64,000 nt of DNA from an uncultured Methanoregula sp. (GCF_963677065.1 NZ_OY781872.1:1669419-1733418); one strand, 5' to 3'. Positions 1 through 9,163 are shown, counted from the first letter of the stretch. Notes: generated from the letters alone by a model not told the origin. Numbers and translations: made by a program.

Positions 1-1174
1 GGCCCGGTGCGAGCTTCTTGGCCTCATCAATCGGGAGAATGGAGCCCGTCCACCAGGATTTGTAGGGGTGGCCCATCAGGAGCGCCCCGAGGATGTCGGC
101 ACCGGAGACTATCTCCCGGTCGCTCATGATCCGGAGCTTCGGCTGGAGCTCGTAGTTGCGTGCGCGCAGTTCCTGGATGGATGCGATCGTGGCATCGCAG
201 GGCATGTACGCATAGTGAACGGTCGGGCGGTAGACCGGCTGCCCGTCTTTCCAGACCGTCCACCGTTCGGATATGCCAAAGGCCTCCCCGTGCCGGATGA
301 CCATGCCGATGATTTCCTGGTTGGGAACCCAGGACCGAACCCAGGTATTGATGCCCATCTTGGGGATGAGGATCCCGTTCTTCGGGCCGACCGGGGGAAT
401 GATGGCTAAGGGGGGCAGCGTCTTCTCGTGGGTGCCCCAGCCGATCTCCGCGGGCGCTATGCCCTCTTCCCGGAGGCCTTCTATGCACCAGGTACCGACA
501 AACTCGCCCACTTTCTTGGGGGACCGGGAGATCTGGGTATCGTGTTCTGCGCAGTGGATGACTTTGATGCCCGTCTCCATGGCGAGCTGGGCAAAGTCCC
601 GTTCATTGATCAGCCGTTTGATCCGTCCCGGGTCTTTTGCAATCCCGTCGGCAATCATCCGCTCTGCAATATCCACAAGACCCTGCTTGGCAAAGTGGGA
701 GATGAGGCCCGGGTTGGCACCGTGGTCAACAACGCAGGTTGCTGCATCTTTCCAGTTTTTTGTCAGCTCCATGAGCCGCATCTGGCGGAAATAGAGGGTT
801 TTCTCGTACGGAGTGGCTGTTGCAACCGTTGCATCGGGATCCCAGGCTTCAACGGATGTATTGACATAGAGGACATTGTTGTCATGGCACCACTGCGCCA
901 CCTCGCAGCAGTCGATGTTCCAGGCAACATCGATCAAGAGGCCGCCGGGAGACAGGTATTCCGAGAGAACCTCGGTCAAGTTTTTGGGGAGGATCTTCTT
1001 CTTGACAAAGCGTAATCCCCCGGCAGTCCAGGCCTTGAGATCTGCGGATTTATCCTTGAAATCAATGATCGTGATGTTCTCAAGCGGTACGCTCACGTGC
1101 CTGAGCAGGATGGGAAGCATGCACTTGGATACCGCCCCGTAACCGATGATGAGTACTCTGTTTTTGAAATCCAT
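1..1174 (-). CDS. hss: Homospermidine synthase (partial, C-terminus beyond left edge)
   Basis: About 391 codons are visible; the C-terminal end lies outside the window. The protein starts with a Rossmann nucleotide-binding segment (IIGYGAVSKCMLP) and carries blocks typical of bacterial homospermidine synthase (EC 2.5.1.44): DHGANPGLISHFAKQGL, GWGTHEK, NTWVRSW and a PTVHYAYMPCD stretch. The family makes sym-homospermidine from putrescine, using NAD+ as a prosthetic group. Translation starts at the ATG ending at 1174, preceded by a strong ribosome-binding site (AGGAGGGTTATC). The gene diverges from the prefoldin operon and has no visible partner here. A saccharopine dehydrogenase-like oxidoreductase is the general fold alternative, but the block-by-block match to homospermidine synthase makes that unlikely. 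Confidence 0.9.
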   Translation of the reverse strand, partial: MDFKNRVLIIGYGAVSKCMLPILLRHVSVPLENITIIDFKDKSADLKAWTAGGLRFVKKKILPKNLTEVLSEYLSPGGLLIDVAWNIDCCEVAQWCHDNNVLYVNTSVEAWDPDATVATATPYEKTLYFRQMRLMELTKNWKDAATCVVDHGANPGLISHFAKQGLVDIAERMIADGIAKDPGRIKRLINERDFAQLAMETGIKVIHCAEHDTQISRSPKKVGEFVGTWCIEGLREEGIAPAEIGWGTHEKTLPPLAIIPPVGPKNGILIPKMGINTWVRSWVPNQEIIGMVIRHGEAFGISERWTVWKDGQPVYRPTVHYAYMPCDATIASIQELRARNYELQPKLRIMSDREIVSGADILGALLMGHPYKSWWTGSILPIDEAKKLAPG

Positions 1175-1411
1175 GATAACCCTCCTGTTATCCGCAGGTT
1201 TCTTGTGATTCTGTATGTCCCTGTTTTGTAATAAAGCAATGAGCGTGGACAACCGGTAACGCCCGGATTGGGCATAACAGCGCGAGAAACTCCTCCTCCC
1301 AAAAGTCCCGCGTCACCTCTGGCACAATGATGTATTTATGCTCATGGACGACATACATATCCTGAGTCAGAATACATCTGTATCCGGGACGCTTTTTACG
1401 GGAGGAGAATT

Positions 1412-1861
1412 ATGGCAGATACCATGCAACCAATGGACCAGCGTGAACTCATGACGCTCCAGCACTACCTCAAGGAATACGGCCAGCAGGCAGAGATTTT
1501 TGTCAGCCAGCTGGAACTTCTGGAGAACGGGAGGATGGAGGCGCATGCAGCTATCGAGGCTCTCGAAGCCATGCTTGCTGCAGAAGACAACACGGTCCTT
1601 CTCCAGATTGGCGGCGGGGCCAGTGTCAGGGCAAAAGTCCTCGAACCCGAGAAGGTGCTTCTCGCCATAGGATCGGAAGTTGTTGTGGAACGCTCCAACA
1701 AGGATGCCGTTGAGTTCTTAAAAGAACGGATCATCGAGATGGAAGCTTCCCAGAAGAAGGTGGCCGAGACCCTTGACCGGCTCCGCTCCCAGATGAACGA
1801 GATCAACAAACGGATCGAATCGGGCTACCAGCAGGCCATGGCCGGACAGGAAGCTGAATAA
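1412..1861 (+). CDS. pfdA: Prefoldin subunit alpha
   Basis: This 149-residue protein has the prefoldin alpha plan: an N-terminal helix (about residues 10-50), a central beta-hairpin region containing LLQIGGGASV and a C-terminal coiled-coil helix (about 100-140). Prefoldin alpha2beta4 hexamers hold unfolded nascent chains and hand them to the thermosome, which is also encoded in this window. The start at 1412 follows GGGAGGAGAATT, a strong ribosome-binding site. It is the first gene of a plus-strand run through to RsmA; ftsY follows after 16 bases, as is usual in euryarchaea. Length and neighbours fit the family. Confidence 0.95.
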   Translation: MADTMQPMDQRELMTLQHYLKEYGQQAEIFVSQLELLENGRMEAHAAIEALEAMLAAEDNTVLLQIGGGASVRAKVLEPEKVLLAIGSEVVVERSNKDAVEFLKERIIEMEASQKKVAETLDRLRSQMNEINKRIESGYQQAMAGQEAE

Positions 1862-1877
1862 CGGGGCAACACGCGTT

Positions 1878-2930
1878 ATGTTCGGGGCTCTTCGCGATAA
1901 ACTCAAAGCGGCAAGAGACCGGCTGAGCGGGAGCATCCAGGCTGCCGGGGAGAAGGCAGAATCTGGAGTTCCGGAAGCACCGGTTACGGCAGCACCTGAT
2001 GGTGCCGCATCTCCAGATCAGTCATCAGCCGGAGCAAAACCCTCGTTTGTCGAGAAAGTCAAAGTCCTCATCAAGGACCGGGAACTGATCGTATCGGAGA
2101 AGGATGTGGCGGATGCGCTTGACGAGCTTGAGGTTGTCCTTCTCGAAAGCGACGTTGCCCTGCCGGCAACGGAAGCTATCATCGCCCATGTCAGGAAAGG
2201 GCTCGTGGGAAAGCACCGGAAGATCGGGGAATCCGTGGACAGTCTCGTTGTCTCGGCGCTCAAGACAGCCCTTCTGGAAGTACTGGGGAGCGGTTTTGAT
2301 CTCACCGGGTATATCCGATCTCACCCCAAACCCGTGAAGATCCTCTTCACCGGTGTCAACGGCACCGGCAAGACCACCACGGTTGCCAAGATCGGCTCCT
2401 ATCTGAAAAAGCAGGGCCTGACCGTTGTCATCGGCGCCGGTGACACATACCGGGCAGGAGCTATCGAGCAGATCAGCGTCCATGCCGAACGCCTCGGGAT
2501 CAAGGTCATCCAGCACCAGGAAGGTGCCGACCCGTCGGCGGTCCTCTTCGATACCGTCCAATATGCGATGTCCCACAAGATCGATGTCGTCCTTGCCGAT
2601 ACTGCCGGCCGGTTCCACAACAAAGCAAACCTGATGAGCCAGCTCGAGAAGATCAAACGGGTGATGAAACCCGATCTCGTGGTATATGTTGACGAGGCGG
2701 TTGCTGGTAATGATGCCGTGACCCGGGCCTTCGAGTTCGACAAGACGGTGGGTGCCGATGCCGTTGTCCTGACAAAAGCGGACATGGACTCCCGCGGCGG
2801 GGCTGCCATCTCGATTGCCCATACGATCGGAAAGCCCCTGATGTTTCTCGGTGTCGGCCAAGCATACGATGATATTATGCCCTTCGAGCCGGCACGGGTA
2901 GTTGACGAACTCCTGGAAGGCGAATCCTGA
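1878..2930 (+). CDS. ftsY: Signal recognition particle receptor FtsY
   Basis: This 350-residue SRP receptor GTPase has a short, Ala-rich variable N-terminal segment (residues 1-55), a helical N domain and an NG GTPase domain. GTPase motifs are GVNGTGKT (159-166), DTYRAGA (about 192), DTAGR (about 240) and TKAD. It docks SRP-ribosome complexes at the membrane by forming a heterodimer with SRP54. The SRP54 gene follows with a one-base overlap (TGATG), so the two partners are translationally coupled. The ribosome-binding site is weak, which fits translation from an operon transcript. Confidence 0.96.
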   Translation: MFGALRDKLKAARDRLSGSIQAAGEKAESGVPEAPVTAAPDGAASPDQSSAGAKPSFVEKVKVLIKDRELIVSEKDVADALDELEVVLLESDVALPATEAIIAHVRKGLVGKHRKIGESVDSLVVSALKTALLEVLGSGFDLTGYIRSHPKPVKILFTGVNGTGKTTTVAKIGSYLKKQGLTVVIGAGDTYRAGAIEQISVHAERLGIKVIQHQEGADPSAVLFDTVQYAMSHKIDVVLADTAGRFHNKANLMSQLEKIKRVMKPDLVVYVDEAVAGNDAVTRAFEFDKTVGADAVVLTKADMDSRGGAAISIAHTIGKPLMFLGVGQAYDDIMPFEPARVVDELLEGES

Positions 2931-4255
2931 TGCTTGACGGACTATCCTCATCCTTAAAAGACGCTCTCAAGAAACTGGCCGGAAAAACGGTGGTTGACCG
3001 GGCAGCGGTCGATGAACTTGTCAAAGATCTCCAGCGGGCCCTCCTCTCATCCGATGTCAATGTCAAGCTCGTGATGGAGCTCAGTAAATCCATCCGCACC
3101 CGCTCTCTTGAGGAAGAACCCCCAAAAGGGATGAATGTGAGGGAGCATGTGCTCCGGATCGTGTACCAGGAGCTGGTCCGCCTGGTCTGGGCCTCAACTG
3201 ACGTGAAACTGGAGCCCCAGATCATCCTCATGGCCGGCCTCCAGGGAAGCGGCAAGACCACGACTACTGCAAAGCTTGCCCGGTACTTCCAGAAGAAAGG
3301 CATGAAAGTCGGGGTCGTCTGTGCGGATACGTTCCGGCCCGGTGCCTTCGACCAGATCTCCACGCTCTGTACCAAGATTCATGTGCCCTGCTTCGGTAAT
3401 CCTCAGGAGAAGGATGCGGTCAAGATCACCCGCGAGGGTCTCGAAGCACTCAGGGAGCAGGAACTCATCATCGTCGATACCCAGGGCCGGCATGCTCTTG
3501 AAGCGGATCTCATCAAGGAGATCATCGAGCTGAACCTGCTCACCAAGGCAACCCACCGCTGGCTCGTGATCGATGCGGCACTCGGCCAGCAGGCAAGCGA
3601 CCAGGCCAGGCGTTTCCACGAAGCGATCAACATCGACGGTGTCATCATCACCAAGATGGACGGTACCGCAAAAGGCGGTGGCGCCATCTCGGCGGTTGCC
3701 GAGACCAAGAGCGGGATTGCTTTTATCGGCAACGGGGAGACGATCGAAGATCTTGAGCGGTTCGATCCCGACGGCTTCATCTCCCGGCTCCTCGGCATGG
3801 GGGACTTGAAGGCACTCATGGAGAAGGCGAGCGAGGCCATCAAGGCAGACGACATGGATGTCAACGCCATGATGAAGGGCAAGTTCACCCTCCGCGACAT
3901 GTACAAGCAGCTCGAGGCCCTCAACAAGATGGGTCCCTTAAAGCAGATCATGGGGATGCTCCCGCTTGGGAACATGCAGCTTCCCGAAGGGGTGTACGAT
4001 GTCACGAGCACGAAGATGGTCCGGTACCGGATCATCATGGACTCGATGACCCCCGGCGAACTCGACGACCCTGCCCTCATCAACAGCTCCCGCATGCAGC
4101 GGATAGCCCAGGGGGCAGGCGCTACTCCTGATGAAGTGCGGGAACTTTTGAAATACTACAAGATGATGCAGCGCACCCTCAAGGGACTGCGGGGCGCAAG
4201 CGGCGGGAAATTCAACATGCAGCGCTTAATGAAGCGCTTCTCGGGAATGCAGTGA
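2930..4255 (+). CDS. srp54: Signal recognition particle protein SRP54
   Basis: The 441-residue SRP GTPase binds 7S RNA and signal peptides. Visible parts are the N domain (about 1-90), the G domain with GLQGSGKT (103-110), DTFRPGAF (133-140) and [10 protein letters not shown], and a C-terminal methionine-rich M domain (about 300-441; [23 protein letters not shown]). The G3 motif reads DTQGR at residues 183-187, whereas DTAGR is near-invariant in the family; the codon is CAG. The gene overlaps ftsY by one base and trmY begins two bases after its stop. Length is normal for archaeal SRP54. Confidence 0.96.
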   Translation: MLDGLSSSLKDALKKLAGKTVVDRAAVDELVKDLQRALLSSDVNVKLVMELSKSIRTRSLEEEPPKGMNVREHVLRIVYQELVRLVWASTDVKLEPQIILMAGLQGSGKTTTTAKLARYFQKKGMKVGVVCADTFRPGAFDQISTLCTKIHVPCFGNPQEKDAVKITREGLEALREQELIIVDTQGRHALEADLIKEIIELNLLTKATHRWLVIDAALGQQASDQARRFHEAINIDGVIITKMDGTAKGGGAISAVAETKSGIAFIGNGETIEDLERFDPDGFISRLLGMGDLKALMEKASEAIKADDMDVNAMMKGKFTLRDMYKQLEALNKMGPLKQIMGMLPLGNMQLPEGVYDVTSTKMVRYRIIMDSMTPGELDDPALINSSRMQRIAQGAGATPDEVRELLKYYKMMQRTLKGLRGASGGKFNMQRLMKRFSGMQ

Positions 4256-4256
4256 C

Positions 4257-4826
4257 ATGACTGCATTTGCGATAATCGGGCACCGTGCCCGGACGGACGG
4301 GGAATTTTCGCTCAATGATTTACCTGGAAGCGGGGGCCGGATGGATGTCCTCTGCCGGTGCGTGAATGCCTCGCTCTTCCTCTCGCACGATCTCCGCAGG
4401 GATGTGGACTGCTATCTCGTCCTCCCTAGTGAACCCAAAGGGCCAAAAACCATAAAATTCTCAGGGGCTACTGTCTGTTCGCTCTCCCCGGATGAGCGGA
4501 GTGCCGGTGCCCTGATAAAGAAGGTTATCGACACTCCCTGCGGCAATGAATTCCGCGAGGCCGCCCAGGGAGTATTTATCCGGAAAGGCGGACTGGAACG
4601 ACTCCTTGCCGACCACCGGTTCGCGGTGCTTGATGAGAAGGGAACCGATGTGCGGGGATCTGCGGAGCTTCCGGACGCGTACCTCCTTTCCGATCACCTG
4701 AACTTCACGGAGGAAGAGGAGGCGCTCATACAGGAATGCCCGCGATTCTCGGTAGGGCCGAAATGTCTCCACGCGGATCATACGATTACTGTATTGCACA
4801 ATGAACTGGACAGGAGGAGTTGCTAA
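4257..4826 (+). CDS. trmY: tRNA (pseudouridine(54)-N(1))-methyltransferase TrmY
   Basis: This 189-residue SPOUT-type methyltransferase (former DUF358) matches archaeal TrmY, which methylates pseudouridine 54 in the tRNA T-loop to m1Psi54. Recognisable parts are the N-terminal FAIIGHRAR strand, the SGGRMDVLCR-type segment (here PGSGGRMDVLC) and the C-terminal SPOUT knot region ending in SVGPKCLHADHTITVLHNELD. The gene sits in the operon between SRP54 and Pus10; Pus10 produces its substrate. It ends at 4826, one base before the Pus10 ATG at 4828, so the two are likely co-translated. Confidence 0.93.
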   Translation: MTAFAIIGHRARTDGEFSLNDLPGSGGRMDVLCRCVNASLFLSHDLRRDVDCYLVLPSEPKGPKTIKFSGATVCSLSPDERSAGALIKKVIDTPCGNEFREAAQGVFIRKGGLERLLADHRFAVLDEKGTDVRGSAELPDAYLLSDHLNFTEEEEALIQECPRFSVGPKCLHADHTITVLHNELDRRSC

Positions 4827-4827
4827 C

Positions 4828-6060
4828 ATGGAACTACATGATCAGGTAAAGGCTATCCTTGCCTATGGCGAGTGCTGCGATCACTGCCTCGGGCGGTTCT
4901 TTGGCAAACGCTCCCATGGGCTCTCGAACGATGAAAGGGGACGCGGGCTGAAGATCGCCCTTGCGATTGCCGAGAACCAGCCGTATAAGAAATTCACGGG
5001 CACCTGCTGGGTCTGCGGGAACTTCTTTGACGATGTCCCGGTCTGGGCGGAACGGGTTATCGAGGCCACGAAGGGTATCGAGTTCTCGACACTCCTTGTC
5101 GGCTGCCGCGTCCCGCCCCTCATAGCCGAGAACGAGGAGATGGTCTGGAGCGATCTCTCGCTTGCCGAGCCCGAACCCTTCAAGTCCGAAGTGAACCGGG
5201 AAGTGGGCAAAGCAGTATCGGCCAGGATCGGCAAGGTCGTGGACTTCAAGAAGCCCGAGGTGGTCCTCATCCTTGATGCCGCCCGGGGTACGGTCGAGGT
5301 CCAGATCAACTCTGCATTTTTTTACGGGCGGTACCAGAAGTTCGAGCGGGGCATCCCCCAGACCCACTGGGACTGCCGGGCCTGCAAAGGGGCCGGCTGC
5401 GAGAAGTGCAACTTCACCGGGGCACAGTACCTGGACTCGGTCGAGGAACTTATCGGCCGGCCGGTGATCGAGATGTTCGATGCCGAGAATGCCGTGCTGC
5501 ATGGCGCGGGCAGGGAGGATATCGATGCCCGGATGGTGGGAACCGGCCGCCCCTTCATTCTCGAAGTGGTTTCGCCAAAGAAACGATCCATCGACCTTGC
5601 GGAACTGGAAAAAGAGATCAACCGGACCGCAGACGGGCGCGTTTCCGTTGCGATCCGGCGCTGGGCGGATCGTGCAGAGGTGGAAACCCTTAAATCAAAC
5701 AAAGCGCATAAAAAATACAGGATCCTGGTCGAGGTTGAAGGCGCATTACCTGCGGACGAGTTCGCAAAAGCCGTAAAAACCTTGCAGGGCGTCACAATAT
5801 ACCAGCGCACGCCCGAAAGGGTCGCTCACCGGAGAGCCGACAAGATCCGGGAGCGAAGGGTCCTCGATATTGAGTGTGTGGGGCAGCAGGACGGCAAATT
5901 TGTTGTCGAAGTCCTGGGCGAAGCCGGCCTCTACATAAAAGAACTCGTATCCGGGGACTCCGGCAGAACAAGTCCGAGTCTTGCCGAGATCCTGAAAAAA
6001 TCGGCTCACGTCACCAGCCTCGACGTTACCCAGGTTGAAGGAGCACAGGAGGGAGAATAA
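4828..6060 (+). CDS. pus10: tRNA pseudouridine synthase Pus10 (Psi54/Psi55)
   Basis: This 410-residue archaeal Pus10 isomerises U54 and U55 in the tRNA T-loop. Its N-terminal THUMP-containing half holds cysteine pairs (ECCDHC near residues 15-20, CWVC near 59) and a CRACKGAGCEKC cluster near 184-195. The catalytic half carries GREDIDARMVGTGRPF with the expected Asp, followed by the second catalytic subdomain. I chose the ATG at 4828 over an in-frame ATG at 4801 because an AGGAGG ribosome-binding site lies just before 4828 and the MELHDQV start fits the family. TrmY, which methylates the Psi54 made here, is immediately upstream. Confidence 0.95.
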   Translation: MELHDQVKAILAYGECCDHCLGRFFGKRSHGLSNDERGRGLKIALAIAENQPYKKFTGTCWVCGNFFDDVPVWAERVIEATKGIEFSTLLVGCRVPPLIAENEEMVWSDLSLAEPEPFKSEVNREVGKAVSARIGKVVDFKKPEVVLILDAARGTVEVQINSAFFYGRYQKFERGIPQTHWDCRACKGAGCEKCNFTGAQYLDSVEELIGRPVIEMFDAENAVLHGAGREDIDARMVGTGRPFILEVVSPKKRSIDLAELEKEINRTADGRVSVAIRRWADRAEVETLKSNKAHKKYRILVEVEGALPADEFAKAVKTLQGVTIYQRTPERVAHRRADKIRERRVLDIECVGQQDGKFVVEVLGEAGLYIKELVSGDSGRTSPSLAEILKKSAHVTSLDVTQVEGAQEGE

Positions 6061-6063
6061 ACA

Positions 6064-6354
6064 ATGGCACATCACAATGGTCCAAGAAAGAAAACACGGT
6101 ATAAGTTCAAGAAAGATTTGAGAAAGCGCGGGCTGCCCCCGGTAACCTCCGTTATCCAGAAATTCGAGATTGGCGACCGGGTGCATGTGGTTGTTGAACC
6201 CAGCATCCAGAAAGGTATGCCGCACCGCCGCTTCCACGGGAAGACCGGCACGGTTATCGGCCAGCGCGGCCGGGCATGGATGCTCACCATCCGCGACGGT
6301 GACGCTGACAAGACCGTCATTGCCAGACCACAACATCTAAAAGCACAAAAGTAA
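6064..6354 (+). CDS. rpl21e: 50S ribosomal protein L21e
   Basis: This is a 96-residue basic protein beginning MAHHNGPRKKTRYKFKK, with the KRGLPPVTS, GDRVHV and RFHGKTGTVIGQRGRA signatures of archaeal/eukaryotic L21e. It is a component of the large ribosomal subunit. It starts three bases after the Pus10 stop and is followed by the Rpo4 gene. Length and gene order are standard for euryarchaea. Confidence 0.97.
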   Translation: MAHHNGPRKKTRYKFKKDLRKRGLPPVTSVIQKFEIGDRVHVVVEPSIQKGMPHRRFHGKTGTVIGQRGRAWMLTIRDGDADKTVIARPQHLKAQK

Positions 6355-6376
6355 ATTTCACTGTCAGGTGATTGGC

Positions 6377-6727
6377 ATGAAAGTTAAGGGTATAATTAGC
6401 GAAGAGAAGGTTACGCTTCCGGAGATGCGGGGAGTCCTTTTGGGCGTTGAGTCTGAACGGATCGCTGCTGAAAAGGAGATGTCCTACGAATTCCGGCGCA
6501 GTATCGAGCATGCCAATCAGCTTGCAAAGACAACCCCCGATAAAGCAGAGGCGCTCGTTGCCGATCTCCTGAAAATGGAGAAGATGAAGCCGGAGATCGC
6601 CTACCGTATTGCAAATATCATGCCAAAGACCCGGGATGAGGTCAGGGCTATCTTTGCAAAAGAGCGGTACACGCTCCAGCCTGAGGAACTCGATTCGATC
6701 ATCGAACTGGTAATGACACACTTCTGA
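6377..6727 (+). CDS. rpoF: DNA-directed RNA polymerase subunit Rpo4 (RpoF)
   Basis: This 116-residue Rpb4 homologue pairs with Rpo7 to form the RNA polymerase stalk. The sequence starts MKVKGIISEEKVTLPEMRG and contains the helical RRSIEHANQLAK and LEKM-type HRDC-like region. I take the ATG at 6377, which follows AGGTGATT at 6366-6373; the GTG at 6368 lies inside that ribosome-binding site and is rejected. The gene order L21e-rpoF-DUF655-ksgA is a conserved euryarchaeal cluster. Confidence 0.94.
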   Translation: MKVKGIISEEKVTLPEMRGVLLGVESERIAAEKEMSYEFRRSIEHANQLAKTTPDKAEALVADLLKMEKMKPEIAYRIANIMPKTRDEVRAIFAKERYTLQPEELDSIIELVMTHF

Positions 6728-6737
6728 GGTGTGGCAG

Positions 6738-7301
6738 ATGAAGGCGGAGAAAAAAGAGGTAAATGCGGTCGTACTCGATGTGCTCCTCAAAGGGCACCCT
6801 GACGATCCCCGCCCCCCTTTTAAGCGAGAACCGATTGTCCAGGCCATGGGTGTCGAACAGTTCAAGCTGCTCGAACTTGTGCCGAAAACCGGTGTGCAGA
6901 TCGAGATCCAGGAGAAGGTCTATATCGGGGATGCCGAACGGCAGAAAGTCGAGCGCGTCAAACGCCGTGTCGGGTACGAGGAACTCACCCCGACCGCCCG
7001 CGGCGAGCTGCCGTTTGTTATCGAGAGCGTTGTAAAAGAACGCGAACAGGATTTTGTTGCGTTCTTCAACAAGGCCATCTCGATCACTCCCAAGCTTCAC
7101 ATGCTCCATCTCCTTCCGGGCATCGGCAAGAAACTGATGTGGGAGATCCTCGACGAGCGCCAGAAGAAACCCTTTGCGAGCCTTGTCGATATATCCACCC
7201 GGATCAAGTCGATTCCCCACCCGGAGAAGATGATCCAGGCCCGGATCTTAGAGGAACTCCAGGATAAGGACGTCAAATACCACGTTTTCACCACGAAATG
7301 A
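6738..7301 (+). CDS. DUF655 family protein (helix-hairpin-helix type)
   Basis: The 187-residue protein belongs to the archaeal DUF655 family found beside rpoF and ksgA. It has a basic N-terminus, a beta-rich OB-like first half (VNAVVLDVLLKG, FKLLELVPK) and a C-terminal LHLLPGIGKKLMWEILDER segment that looks like helix-hairpin-helix nucleic-acid binding. The biochemical role is not established; context suggests translation or rRNA maturation. The start at 6738 has GAGGTG six bases upstream; a GTG at 6729 falls in that site. Its stop overlaps the ksgA start by four bases (ATGA). Confidence 0.9.
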   Translation: MKAEKKEVNAVVLDVLLKGHPDDPRPPFKREPIVQAMGVEQFKLLELVPKTGVQIEIQEKVYIGDAERQKVERVKRRVGYEELTPTARGELPFVIESVVKEREQDFVAFFNKAISITPKLHMLHLLPGIGKKLMWEILDERQKKPFASLVDISTRIKSIPHPEKMIQARILEELQDKDVKYHVFTTK

Positions 7302-8065
7302 AAGCGCACAACGACCAGCACTTCCTCATCGACCAGAACGCCATCAGCCGTATTGCCGGGATCACGGATGTGAACGGCAGAACCGTGCTCGAGATCGGTC
7401 CCGGGAACGGGGCGCTCACCCGCGCCCTGCTCGAACGGGGTGCAACCGTCCATGCCATCGAACTCGATGGCATCCTCTGCGAAGAACTCGCGAACACTTT
7501 TTCTGATCAGATCGCCTCGGGGCAGTTCACGCTCCAGCACGGGGATGCGACCCGGTGTCCCATTCCCCCGTTCGATCTCTCGGTCTCCAATCTCCCGTAT
7601 TCTGTTTCATCGAAGATCACCTTCCGGCTTCTCGATGTCGGCTTTGAAGAGGCGGTGCTGATGTACCAGAGCGAGTTTGCCGACCGGATGATTGCCCGTC
7701 CCGGGACAAAAGACTGCGGCCGGCTCTCCATCATGGTCCAGACCTATGCAGCAGTGCGGCAGTGTTTCCGGCTGCCCCCGAGCTGCTTCTCGCCCCGGCC
7801 CGAAGTCAATTCAACGGTGGTCAGGATCGTGCCCCGGGAACCGCTCTTTCCGATAAACGACCGGAGGCTTTATGCCGATGTTGTCCGGGCGCTCTTCTCC
7901 CACCGGAGAAAGACGGTGAGGAACTGCCTGAAAGGATCGGTCGGGAGCATGCTCTCCCCCGTCTGGGTGGACCGGGTGCTGCAGGAAGTCTCCCCCGAGA
8001 TCCTCCAGAGCCGGCCTGAGGCCCTCTACCTGGAAGATTTTGCAACGATTGCCAATATTGCGTGA
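7298..8065 (+). CDS. rsmA: 16S rRNA dimethyladenosine transferase RsmA/KsgA
   Basis: This 255-residue SAM-dependent enzyme dimethylates two adjacent adenosines in helix 45 of 16S rRNA, a late small-subunit assembly step. Motif I reads EIGPGNGALT (about 32-41) and the catalytic motif IV reads NLPYSVSS; the QSEFADRM block follows. The N-terminal NDQHFLID replaces the common GQHFL form. The start overlaps the DUF655 stop by four bases, indicating coupling. It closes the operon that began with prefoldin. Confidence 0.96.
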   Translation: MKAHNDQHFLIDQNAISRIAGITDVNGRTVLEIGPGNGALTRALLERGATVHAIELDGILCEELANTFSDQIASGQFTLQHGDATRCPIPPFDLSVSNLPYSVSSKITFRLLDVGFEEAVLMYQSEFADRMIARPGTKDCGRLSIMVQTYAAVRQCFRLPPSCFSPRPEVNSTVVRIVPREPLFPINDRRLYADVVRALFSHRRKTVRNCLKGSVGSMLSPVWVDRVLQEVSPEILQSRPEALYLEDFATIANIA

Positions 8066-8107
8066 TAACGCTGTAGGCACCCTAAAACACCGGGATGGTG
8101 AGCAGGA

Positions 8108-9163
8108 ATGCGGTGGAAAGGCTGGGAACATCTCCCGCTGGAAATTGCTGATCCGGATTCTCTTAACGGAACGCGATCGGTGGATGCTATTGCCCCGCTC
8201 ATCGTCTCCGCCAGCCGCTCCACAGATATCCCGGCATTCTACGGGGACTGGTTCATGGCCCGGCTCGGGTGCGGGTACGTGAAATGGAAGAGCCCTTTTG
8301 GAGGCAGCCCTGTCTTCGTCTCATTTGCAAAAACCCGGATCTTCGTCTTCTGGTCCAAGAACCCTCTCCCGTTCATCAGCCATCTTGACTCTCTTGACCG
8401 GCTCGGGTACGGTTACTACTTCCTCTTCACGCTCAATGGCTACGATACCGAAAGGCTCGAACCCCGGGTCCCCCCGGTGGACGAGCGGATCCGGACCTTC
8501 ATCCGGCTCTCGCACCGGATCGGGAAAGGCCGGGTTGTCTGGCGGTTCGATCCCCTGGTTCTTTCAGATGAGATCACGGTAGATTCACTGCTCGAGAAGA
8601 TCCGATCTATCGGGGATCAGATCTCCCCGTACACACGCCGTATGGTCTTCAGTTTTGTTGATATTGCGAAGTACCGTAAGGTCCAGAGGAATCTCCAGGT
8701 ACAGGGATTTCCCTCAGTACGGGAATTCACGGAGATAGAGCGGAACCGCTTCTGTGAGGGTCTTGCCGCTCTCAACCGGGGATGGGGTCTTGAGATCTCT
8801 GCCTGCGGAGAGGCGGGCGACCTCTCTCAATACGGGATAGCAAAGGGGCAGTGCATCAGTTATTCCCTGCTTACCGAAGAGTTCTCGCAGGATCCGGCCC
8901 TGATGCAATTCCTCCGGCCGGACGGGCAGTCAGCACTCGATGGACGTCTTGATCCCGCGGTCGCAGCCCGGCGGCTCAGGGATCCGGGACAGAGGAACGC
9001 GTGCACGTGTATTGTATCAAAGGATATCGGGCAGTACTCCACCTGCATGCACCTGTGTGCCTACTGTTATGCGAACACGTCACCTGCGTGTGTTGCCGCA
9101 AACTATGAGCGCTGCCAAAAAGATGCAAAACAAGGGATCTTCCACGATTCCATAACCGGATAA
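8108..9163 (+). CDS. DUF1848 family protein, cysteine-rich C-terminus
   Basis: This 351-residue protein matches the DUF1848 family. Features are an early ASRSTDIPAFY motif, VVWRFDPL in the middle and a C-terminal cluster (CTCIVSKDIGQYSTCMHLCAYCYAN, quoted only as its motif CxC...C...CxxCxYC) that could ligate a metal or Fe-S cluster. The arrangement recalls radical-SAM-like barrel proteins, but no catalytic assignment is established. It starts 42 bases after ksgA with GGTGAGCAGGA upstream of the ATG. It lies convergent to thiC across a short hairpin. Confidence 0.8.
   Translation: MRWKGWEHLPLEIADPDSLNGTRSVDAIAPLIVSASRSTDIPAFYGDWFMARLGCGYVKWKSPFGGSPVFVSFAKTRIFVFWSKNPLPFISHLDSLDRLGYGYYFLFTLNGYDTERLEPRVPPVDERIRTFIRLSHRIGKGRVVWRFDPLVLSDEITVDSLLEKIRSIGDQISPYTRRMVFSFVDIAKYRKVQRNLQVQGFPSVREFTEIERNRFCEGLAALNRGWGLEISACGEAGDLSQYGIAKGQCISYSLLTEEFSQDPALMQFLRPDGQSALDGRLDPAVAARRLRDPGQRNACTCIVSKDIGQYSTCMHLCAYCYANTSPACVAANYERCQKDAKQGIFHDSITG

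Noticed and set aside
5693-5760. AT-richer patch in Pus10 suggesting insertion
   Set aside because: The reading frame and family alignment continue without a break.
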